DNA of 64,000 nt from JACVRN01 sp963715565 (GTDB lineage: Bacteria; Acidobacteriota; Blastocatellia; Pyrinomonadales; Pyrinomonadaceae): contig OY970256.1 of the NCBI GenBank assembly GCA_963715565.1, forward strand, positions 1,302,001 to 1,366,000, given 5' to 3'. The notes under the pieces were generated by a model. The model was not told the DNA's origin. It made no database searches and worked only from the letters and a program-made list of their open reading frames with translations. The position numbers were made by a program, and so were the translations under genes. Shown piece after piece: positions 45,655 to 52,683 of this stretch; within the stretch, counting starts at the first letter, position 1, and each line of letters begins with the position of its first letter.

Positions 45655-46350
45655 ATGAAACCTCCCAAATCCGAACAAATATCAGTTGCTAAAATTGGCT
45701 GTTTCGCAACAATTGCAGCAGCTTTAATAACCGTAATTGGCGCTGCCATAGTTGCCTACATTAATCGGTCGCCAAGCTCAAACCAAAATAACAATCAATC
45801 TGATGTGAGGCCGCTAGGAATACTTAATTCCAATAAAGATGATGTTGTTACGGAAAAATCCCCTTCGTCTCCTTCCACATCATCTAACCCTTCGCTGACG
45901 CCAACGCCGAAATCAACACCAAATCCTCCTACTGAGAAAAAACCTATCCTTACTCAGAAATACGACGGCATTCTAATCGAACTGACAAAAAGTGAAATTG
46001 TCGGAAGTTCAGTTAGTTTTGATTTTAAGGTAACGAATACAAATTCCATAGATAAAAGATTCCTCATTGGCGGTAATGATGGCGGGAATTACGGTTTTTT
46101 AGGGTTTTACTCAACTATGTTTGCTGATGGTAATAGGTATGTAGCAGCAGAGGCGTATATTGCTGGGAATGGTGGCGGTAGGGCAAATCTCATATTGCCG
46201 GGCAATGGGCAATCTGTAACTGCAAGCTTAAAGTTCAAAAATATTCCTAGCTCTTTACGAATCGTCGAGAGGCTAAATCTATGCGTTTCAACTAAGGATA
46301 GTTATCCAAGCGAGAAACTACCATTTGAATATATAACGCTATCGCATTGA
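45655..46350 (+). CDS. Anchored protein with Ser/Thr/Pro linker and Ig-like domain
   Basis: 231 residues; AAAGG ~11 bases before ATG. Membrane anchor ~13-36 (GCFATIAAALITVIGAAIVAY), a Ser/Thr/Pro linker (~37-100), then a beta-sandwich-like domain (~105-230: ILIELTKSEIVGSSVSFDFK, SVTASLKFKNIPSSL) similar to DUF4352-type Ig folds. Probably displayed outside the cytoplasmic membrane. Only gene of cassette 45617-46391. Confidence 0.65.
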   Translation: MKPPKSEQISVAKIGCFATIAAALITVIGAAIVAYINRSPSSNQNNNQSDVRPLGILNSNKDDVVTEKSPSSPSTSSNPSLTPTPKSTPNPPTEKKPILTQKYDGILIELTKSEIVGSSVSFDFKVTNTNSIDKRFLIGGNDGGNYGFLGFYSTMFADGNRYVAAEAYIAGNGGGRANLILPGNGQSVTASLKFKNIPSSLRIVERLNLCVSTKDSYPSEKLPFEYITLSH

Positions 46351-46384
46351 GGCTGTTCAGTAGGATTGTTTTATTCGATGCCGC

Positions 46385-46486
46385 GCCTAACAACTCATTC
46401 AACCGGAGCGGGATAGCGTGGCTTTCATCCGCGAGGCTTGGATGCTTGGTTATATGCTTCCCGCCCAGTTAATTCGGGCGTTAGAC
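46385..46486 (+). other. attC site (compact)
   Basis: GCCTAAC (46385-46391) to GTTAGAC (46480-46486), 102 bp. Right box is the exact inverse of GTCTAAC at 49594, enclosing the TIR-WD40 cassette. Confidence 0.92.
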
Positions 46487-46599
46487 CCTAAGCTGTTGAT
46501 CTGGCACCTGTAATGACGCACCGATTCAGAAATAAAGCCGAGTTTAGATAGGATACATGCCGGTGAACGACATTCTCTGGCAACATACGGAGGCAAGAC

Positions 46600-49233
46600 A
46601 TGACCATTAGCTCAAGAGTGACAGCAATATCTGATTATCTCTATAGGCTTCTTTTCAAGATCATTTTTCGGTATGACATCTTTATTTCCTACGCTCGACA
46701 AGACGGGAGAGCATATGCGCTCAAACTCAAAGAACAACTAACAAGTTTAGATTTCTCGTGCTTTCTGGATTACGAGGAGCTTCCCGTCGGAATCTCTCTT
46801 AATAGAAGCCTCAAACGCGCAATAAAGAGAAGCGCTACGCTGGTATTGGTAGGGACGGAGCGAGCATCCAGTTCGCGTTATGTTGAGTTGGAAATAACGG
46901 AGTTCTCCAAAACGGGGCGCGCCATAATTCCTATAGATATTGAAGGAACCTTGGCAGACCCACCCTGGCGTGTAATCAAAGACCGGGATATTGTTTGGAT
47001 AGATGAGACGAAAGATGCGCTTGCCAAAGCGCTCCCTTCACCCGGCGTCGTCGATAGCATAGATAAGTTGTTCAAATATACAAGGCGCAATACACGGGTG
47101 CGTTCACAAATCCTGGCAAGCATATTACTTTTCTTTGTTGGAGCTACAGTGGCAATCTTCCTAATTCAGGACAGGGTTAAAGCAGCGAACGCTGCCATTA
47201 AGCAGGCAGCAATCGCAAGGAAAGCCGCTGAGGATGCTTCCGCCAATGCTGAACAGCGAAAAGCTGAAGCGGCAGAACAAAAGAGAATTGCCGATGCCGC
47301 GACCGCCCAGGCATTGCTCGATAAAAAAGCTGCCGCAGAGGCAGATCTCAAAGCTCAGATTCAAGAGCAGGCCGCTCTGAAGAATGCTGAAGCGGCGAAG
47401 CGCCAGCAAATGATAGCCGAAGATAAGCGTAAAATCGCTCGCTCTCAGGAACTAGCGGCCATCGCGGTCGGTCAGTTAGCAATCAATCCTGAACTTAGCC
47501 TGCGTTTAGCTACGGGAGCGGTTAATCTGGCCCGTACCGAACAGGCCGAAGCTGCGTTGAGGAAAGTGCTGGCGCAATCGCGCCTACTTGCCGTGATGCG
47601 TGGTCACAAAGCCAGTATCTCTAGCGTAAGATTCAGCGCTGACGGCAAGTACCTGGTGAGCGCAAGCATGGATGGAACCGCTCGCATATGGGATGCGACC
47701 CTAGCTAAACCGCTGGTAGAACTTCGCGGTCACACGGGCTACTTGCTCAGCGCAGCATTTAGTCCTGATGGTAAATTCGTAGCCACGGCAGGGCAAGACA
47801 AGATAGCAAGAATATGGAACGCACAGACCGGTGAGAGTGTCGCCGAACTTCGCGGTCACACCGAATTGCTGCTCCGAGTAGCGTTCAGCCCTGACGGTAA
47901 ATATGTAGTCACCACTGGCCTAGACGGAACTGCTCGGATATGGGATATGAAAACTCACCAAACTGTGATGGTGGTGGAAGTGGGTGATGACATGGTAACG
48001 AGCGCGTCCTTCAGCCCTGACGGTAAACACCTGCTGACGTCCGTTGGCGAAGAGATTGGCATCGCGCGTCTGTGGGACGTGAGCACGGGTAAGGAACTCC
48101 TTGAATTCGAGACGGATACAAATAACGGTATGACAAGCGCAGCATTCAGTCCAGACGGTAAATACGTAGTGACTGCGATTGGCGACAGAATAGCGCAGCT
48201 ATGGGACGCACAAAAAGGCGAAATGCTAATCACATTCCGAGGCCATACGGGGGACGTATCCAATGCGACATTCAGTCCAGATGGTAAATACGTACTGACA
48301 GCAAGTGGAGATAATACCGCGCGGATATGGAATTCGGAATCGGGTGAGGTTGTGATTGAACTGCGAGGTCACTCATCTAATGTCCAGGATGCAGCATTCA
48401 GTCCTGACGGTAGATTTGTAGCCACAGCAGGTGAGGATAAAACCGTCAGGATATGGGGAATCAGTTCCCCTCACATCTTAGCTGAATTGCACGGGAATAT
48501 GGATAATTTGGATACTGCAAGATTCAGTTCCGACGGCAGGTTCGTCATCACAGCAAGTGAGGATAATGTCGAGCAATACTGGGATGTAACCACTGGCGAG
48601 AGAGTAGCTGCACCGGTTAACCATCCCAATGATTTGCCCAACGCAGCAGCAAGAATCGGAAAGAATTTGGAAGTCAAACTGGACGATGACTTCACTTCGT
48701 GGATATACGATACGAAGACGGGTAAAAGATTGGTCGAACTGCAAGGACTTACGTCCAGCATATTCCCTTCAGACGTAACTGTAGCATTCAGCCCTGACGG
48801 CAAGCTTGTCGCGACTCACGGTGAATTCGGCAGTGTACAGATATGGGATGCCAGGACCGGTGAAAGTTTGATGGAGTTGTCAGGACGAGGACAGACGCAG
48901 GGGGTTGGAGAATTCAGTCCTGACAGCAGGTATTTGACAACAGCTAGCCACAGCAGGTATTTGACATTAGCTAGCCGCGGCATTACGCAGATATGGAGTG
49001 TTCGGACAGGAGATATTCTGGCCGAACTGCCTCTCGATGACGGCGAGATGTTTAGGTCAGCATTTAGCTCTGATAACAAGCGGGTTCTTGTAGTTAGCGG
49101 GTCTCCCGCCAGAGCGAAGATATATGAGTGCGCCATATGCGGCAGTTTAGAGGACTTACTTTCTTTGGCACGGACCCGAATTATAAGAGAATTGACATCC
49201 GAGGAGCGCAAGAGATTCTTGCAGCAAAGATAG
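46600..49233 (+). CDS. TIR - membrane helix - coiled coil - WD40 protein (cassette gene)
   Basis: 877 residues; GGAGG 7 bases before ATG. TIR_2 domain ~25-150 (YDIFISYARQDGRAYALKLK; SRYVELEI carries the catalytic-type Glu). Membrane helix ~171-189 (ILASILLFFVGATVAIFLI). Ala/Lys/Glu-rich coiled coil ~195-290. WD40 beta-propeller ~332-850 with repeated AxFSPDGKYV(V/L)TA and ARIWD motifs. The cytosolic TIR plus a propeller sensor resembles STAND-like or immune-effector architectures, but no NTPase is present. By family analogy the TIR may degrade NAD+ when the propeller or coiled coil senses a trigger; this is inference. One of the largest single-gene cassettes in this array. Confidence 0.88.
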   Translation: MTISSRVTAISDYLYRLLFKIIFRYDIFISYARQDGRAYALKLKEQLTSLDFSCFLDYEELPVGISLNRSLKRAIKRSATLVLVGTERASSSRYVELEITEFSKTGRAIIPIDIEGTLADPPWRVIKDRDIVWIDETKDALAKALPSPGVVDSIDKLFKYTRRNTRVRSQILASILLFFVGATVAIFLIQDRVKAANAAIKQAAIARKAAEDASANAEQRKAEAAEQKRIADAATAQALLDKKAAAEADLKAQIQEQAALKNAEAAKRQQMIAEDKRKIARSQELAAIAVGQLAINPELSLRLATGAVNLARTEQAEAALRKVLAQSRLLAVMRGHKASISSVRFSADGKYLVSASMDGTARIWDATLAKPLVELRGHTGYLLSAAFSPDGKFVATAGQDKIARIWNAQTGESVAELRGHTELLLRVAFSPDGKYVVTTGLDGTARIWDMKTHQTVMVVEVGDDMVTSASFSPDGKHLLTSVGEEIGIARLWDVSTGKELLEFETDTNNGMTSAAFSPDGKYVVTAIGDRIAQLWDAQKGEMLITFRGHTGDVSNATFSPDGKYVLTASGDNTARIWNSESGEVVIELRGHSSNVQDAAFSPDGRFVATAGEDKTVRIWGISSPHILAELHGNMDNLDTARFSSDGRFVITASEDNVEQYWDVTTGERVAAPVNHPNDLPNAAARIGKNLEVKLDDDFTSWIYDTKTGKRLVELQGLTSSIFPSDVTVAFSPDGKLVATHGEFGSVQIWDARTGESLMELSGRGQTQGVGEFSPDSRYLTTASHSRYLTLASRGITQIWSVRTGDILAELPLDDGEMFRSAFSSDNKRVLVVSGSPARAKIYECAICGSLEDLLSLARTRIIRELTSEERKRFLQQR

Positions 49234-49593
49234 GTCAAGGAACCTGATTTGCCATCAATGTAATAGTAAAAACAGTTCTAGCATACATTTGGACCGGGGA
49301 CGCCTAAGCGAATTTCGCATGGTTTTCTCGGAATATGCGGCGACGATCCGGTCAATCAAGCATTAGGCACGCCTGAAGATTGCAGCATGAAAGCAGCATT
49401 GCAGTGCTTTATGCCACAAACAGGGCCAGCCTAAGAGCGGGAGGCAGCCAACCCACCGCCACGCACCCTCTCATTCATCTCGGGTGGGCGCTTGGGCACA
49501 GCGTGTCTAACGCTGTGCATTACAAGAGAGTTGAGTCTTGAGTAACGAAGCCGGAAAGGAAAGCGCAACGTTGTATGAGACAATCGATGGGCG
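49234..49593. other. Non-coding 3' part of the TIR-WD40 cassette
   Basis: About 360 bp without a gene. It holds an 8-bp-stem hairpin GCACAGCG/CGCTGTGC at about 49498-49519 that includes an internal GTCTAAC; this box lacks the rest of an attC. The real attC starts at 49594. Confidence 0.5.
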
Positions 49594-49703
49594 GTCTAAC
49601 AACCCATTAAACTCGACCGCTCAACAGCATTCTCTACGTTGTTATTTTGCTTCCACTAGCTTTAATTGCTTTCGCTCGGGGCGGATTAATTTGGGCGTTA
49701 TGC
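49594..49703 (+). other. attC site (compact)
   Basis: GTCTAAC (49594-49600) to GTTATGC (49697-49703), 110 bp, with slightly diverged arms (CATTAAACTCGACCGC, GGGCGGATTAATTTGGGC). Both boxes match their cassette partners exactly. Confidence 0.9.
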
Positions 49704-49799
49704 CGAAGAACTTAATTTGTGTTATATGGTGCGTGAAGGAAAATCGTAATAATTCTAATTGAATTTGATACTGATGATTATGAACTGCATCCCATAGGC

Positions 49800-50378
49800 T
49801 TGGCACGAATTTTACTTGATATTCAGCACATGGCTATTGTCAGCTATGCGTTAGCGGCAGACCGACTTCGATCTGGTGATATAGTTTCCGATCCATATAA
49901 ACGAAAGTATAAGTGGCTTATAGAGGCAACAGGAGAGGATGAGGATTTAGACGATGCAGTTCTCACAATCATCCGCATAAGAATGGAAAGCCCTCTCTTA
50001 ATAGAGCTTGCTTCCAAGAAATTAGTCCAAAGAATCCAACAAGCTTTTGCACAGTCTTTTCGATACATTATAAATCACTTACTCTTTATTGATCTCGAAC
50101 GTGAAAAGCGAAGCGTTGAAATTCAAATGATGCGTGAGCAAGTGCTCGAACAACGAATTAAAAATGCATCGTCGGCATTAAATCTCGTAAAGAAGATACC
50201 AAATAAGCAACTTCGTGAAGAGTTTATTGACAGCTTACGTTCCAGCGTTTTTCCATTCGCAATTGAACATCCGCCAATCAAATCAATTCAATTGATTGAA
50301 GATGCGGATGAAAAAGACACGAACGAAACAGATGAAAAGATGATTGATGAAGTGGACGATGACTCGAAGCCTAACTAA
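49800..50378 (+). CDS. Hypothetical helical cassette protein, start uncertain
   Basis: 192 residues from TTG 49800. The coding-like frame extends upstream (IEFDTDDYELHPIG) to about 49743 with no ATG, GTG or TTG; an AAGGA sits at 49737-49741, so a rare ATA/ATT start (49749 or 49752) is possible. Mostly helical with a long basic amphipathic region (~100-150) and a very acidic tail (DEKDTNETDEKMIDEVDDD). No recognised domain. Stop 7 bases before the attC; boxes GTTATGC/GCATAAC match. Confidence 0.65.
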   Translation: MARILLDIQHMAIVSYALAADRLRSGDIVSDPYKRKYKWLIEATGEDEDLDDAVLTIIRIRMESPLLIELASKKLVQRIQQAFAQSFRYIINHLLFIDLEREKRSVEIQMMREQVLEQRIKNASSALNLVKKIPNKQLREEFIDSLRSSVFPFAIEHPPIKSIQLIEDADEKDTNETDEKMIDEVDDDSKPN

Positions 50379-50384
50379 GCTTCG

Positions 50385-50494
50385 GCATAACAACTCATTC
50401 AACCCGACGCCTCGATAGCATCTCTTTCGTCGTTGTGCTCCGATGATTATGTTGTATGCTGCTTGCTCGGCGCGGGTTAATTCAGGCGTTAGGC
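50385..50494 (+). other. attC site (compact)
   Basis: GCATAAC (50385-50391) to GTTAGGC (50488-50494), 110 bp; arms CAACCCGACGCC and GGCGCGGGTTAA. Both boxes match their partners. Confidence 0.92.
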
Positions 50495-50577
50495 TGCTTC
50501 GCGTTAATAGGTAGATTAGACTATTGTAGTCCTGCCGGTTACTTCTAATCTTCAACCTGACCTTGAAAGGAGAAACC

Positions 50578-51714
50578 ATGCTCAAACTTAAAGTCCACGC
50601 ACAAGGCGCTCATTTCGCTTTGGCATCCTTTGTTCTTGCCCTGCTTTCGATACTGCTGACACCTAGTTCAGCTAAGGCGCAACAGTGTTCAGACATTCTC
50701 CAACATGGTATCTACGATATTTCAACAACGAGCAATGAAACCAGTTTATCCGAATCTTTTTTGAGTTCGCTAAGCCAGCAAGAGATTAGGACTATAGAAC
50801 AAGCGAAAGATTTCGCCACGAAGGTTGGTGTAGTTCTACCAACAGAAATTCCTACGCCCGTGGAGCTAGGTATTGATGAATCAAGTAGTTCTACCAGAAC
50901 ATATGGGCGAGCGCTCTCTGAATTTTTTAGTAGAAATACCGATCGCCGCAACAGGTTCAATCAAGAATTTCGTAATGTCAACCAAAATGTAGTTGCGGCT
51001 TGGAGGGATTGCGTTAGAAATAGAAGGGGGCTTGTCTGTTGGGCAGACCAAACCAGAAATCCTAATGAAGTATATCTCAATATTGAATTTCGCCCATTAA
51101 CGACTCCTGCCCCCACACTGACAATCAGATCAATTACTGCGTCTCCGAATGTGAGCGCAAGAGAAAATGTAATAGGTGAGGAACTCAGCACCAATGTTTT
51201 TCCCATCATATTTGCGCGTACTGGAAGTGGCAGAAATGATGCAATCAATTTTACTGTAAGGACGAATAACGCTAACTACGCTTGTACGGCTGAGGTGGCT
51301 GGAATACCTGAAGCGCCTCCTCCATTGGCACAAGTGAGAGTCAATACGCCTGTAAGCGATATGAATGTTACAGGAAATGATGTCCTTGTAAATTTCGACC
51401 CAATAGTTCTCGCTCAGGGACAAAATATAACGACGATCTCACTCACTTTAATAGACTTGAGTACAAATCGAGGTGTGAGAACCGAGCTACTTGAACCGCC
51501 GGCTCGAAGGGCTAATTTTCAACTTCACTATGTGACGACTCAATCGGAGAGCGGGATAAGTTATCCCCAAGTATATCGGGACAGGTATCAGATGAACGGA
51601 ATCGTTTACATTCCCCGCGCACAATTTGAAATCACGGTTATTCTGGAACAAGGAGGTAGGGCTACAGCCCGATCAGGTATCTTTACGATTGATCGCCGTC
51701 AAGGTAGACCCTAA
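50578..51714 (+). CDS. Secreted hypothetical protein (cassette gene)
   Basis: 378 residues from ATG 50578, with AAAGGAG 6 bases upstream (ATG 50563 is an alternative). Signal peptide ~1-36 ending AKAQ. A helical middle (~40-150) with a few Cys (QCSDIL, WRDCVRNRRGLVCWAD) is followed by beta-rich Ig-like sequence (TPAPTLTIRSITAS, TPVSDMNVTGNDVLVNF). Family unknown. Bounded by GTTAGGC (50488) and GCCTAAC (51753). Confidence 0.7.
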   Translation: MLKLKVHAQGAHFALASFVLALLSILLTPSSAKAQQCSDILQHGIYDISTTSNETSLSESFLSSLSQQEIRTIEQAKDFATKVGVVLPTEIPTPVELGIDESSSSTRTYGRALSEFFSRNTDRRNRFNQEFRNVNQNVVAAWRDCVRNRRGLVCWADQTRNPNEVYLNIEFRPLTTPAPTLTIRSITASPNVSARENVIGEELSTNVFPIIFARTGSGRNDAINFTVRTNNANYACTAEVAGIPEAPPPLAQVRVNTPVSDMNVTGNDVLVNFDPIVLAQGQNITTISLTLIDLSTNRGVRTELLEPPARRANFQLHYVTTQSESGISYPQVYRDRYQMNGIVYIPRAQFEITVILEQGGRATARSGIFTIDRRQGRP

Positions 51715-51752
51715 ATATAAAACGATTAAAGAGAGGTTTATCCTGACGCGCC

Positions 51753-51855
51753 GCCTAACAACTCATTCAACCCGAGCGGAAATAGCCAGTCTTTCATTCG
51801 CGAGGATTGAAGGCTTGGTCAGATACTTCCCGCCCGGTTAATTCGAACGTTAGGC
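51753..51855 (+). other. attC site (compact)
   Basis: GCCTAAC (51753-51759) to GTTAGGC (51849-51855), 103 bp. The right arm reads GGTTAATTCGAAC instead of CGGGC. Its right box pairs with GCCCAAC at 52438 with one mismatch. Confidence 0.9.
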
Positions 51856-51900
51856 TGCCTGCGTATTGTGTCTCACAAGTAAGAGACTTATCATTCACAC

Positions 51901-52188
51901 ATGCATGTAATTACTCGCAAACGGCTTAATGAATTTGCCGAGAAATATCCTGAAACGAAAACCGCTCTTGCTAATTGGTATAGCTTGGCGAAGCATCATA
52001 ACTTCTCGAATCTTGCTGAATTGAAGACAATATTTTCATCTGCCGACCAAGTGGGTAAGCTCACAGTATTCAATATTGGCGGGAATAAAGTTCGCCTAAT
52101 CGCGGCAATCCATTATAATCGGAACAGAATTTATATTCGTGCTGTGCTGACTCACGCCGAATATGATGAGGGTAAATGGAAGGAATAA
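51901..52188 (+). CDS. higB: HigB-type toxin (RelE-like mRNA interferase)
   Basis: 95 residues. It begins MHVITRKRLNEFAEKYPETKT and contains SSADQVGKLTVFNIGGNKVRLIAAI and RAVLTHAEYDEGKW, the pattern of the HigB subgroup that cleaves mRNA on the ribosome. Toxin first, antitoxin 3 bases downstream, as in higBA. It sits in cassette 51849-52444, near the distal end of the array. Toxin-antitoxin cassettes are common in sedentary integrons and are thought to stabilise them. Confidence 0.85.
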   Translation: MHVITRKRLNEFAEKYPETKTALANWYSLAKHHNFSNLAELKTIFSSADQVGKLTVFNIGGNKVRLIAAIHYNRNRIYIRAVLTHAEYDEGKWKE

Positions 52189-52191
52189 GTT

Positions 52192-52422
52192 ATGCAGAAT
52201 CTAGACGTGAATAAAACAGCAGACGCATGGTCTTCTCTCGCTGGTACGGTCTTTGTGCCGCATACGGAAGAAGAGTATCAGCGGCTTGTCGCGCTGCTTG
52301 ATGGCTTAATTGATGAAGTAGGAGAGAATGAATCACATCCGCTCGCGTCGCTGATGGAAGTTATCAGCATCTTAATCGAAAAGTATGAAGATGAGCATGT
52401 ACCTGAATTGACGGTTGAATAG
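52192..52422 (+). CDS. higA: Antitoxin partner of HigB
   Basis: 76 residues, starting 3 bases after the toxin stop. It begins MQNLDVNKTADAWSSLAGTVF, with HTEEEYQRLVALLDGLIDEVGENESHPLASLMEVI in the centre, like the N-terminal half of HigA-type antitoxins. The usual XRE helix-turn-helix is absent, so autoregulation may be weak or need another factor. Stop 16 bases before the attC. Confidence 0.75.
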   Translation: MQNLDVNKTADAWSSLAGTVFVPHTEEEYQRLVALLDGLIDEVGENESHPLASLMEVISILIEKYEDEHVPELTVE

Positions 52423-52437
52423 TTCCCTCAATCCGCA

Positions 52438-52515
52438 GCCCAACAACTCATTCAACCCTCGCCTCGATGCCTACCTTTCATAATCGGAGCTAACCACAAT
52501 GGCTAACCCTGAACC
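52438..52515 (+). other. attC left half plus 5' remnant of a third TIR gene
   Basis: GCCCAAC (52438-52444), left arm and 'ttcataatcggagctaacca' lead into ATGGCTAACCCTGAAC, the start of the TIR genes at 2170 and 32420. Identity ends at about 52515, so only about five codons remain. This marks the right end of the cassette array. Confidence 0.75.
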
Positions 52516-52616
52516 TAATCGGACTATTTTATTTCTTCATCAGGTTAAGTTGACAGTACCCAGAATCAGCCCATGGGTGGAATCATCTTCACATAACGCG
52601 CCTTCTTAAACGAAAG

Positions 52617-52657
52617 AAGCGCGGGCAGCGCTTATTCATTCAGCCCCGCCCGCGCCC
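52617..52657 (-). terminator. GC-rich hairpin after the subtilase gene
   Basis: GCGCGGGC at about 52619 pairs with GCCCGCGC near 52650, just downstream (minus strand) of the protease stop. Likely terminator; no T-run seen. Confidence 0.5.
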
Positions 52658-52683
52658 TACATGTGTGCTTCAGTCTCGGTCTA

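Noticed and set aside
49505..49511. GTCTAAC inside a hairpin near the TIR-WD40 gene
   Set aside because: Lies in an 8-bp hairpin without attC arms; the real site with full arms is 49594-49703.
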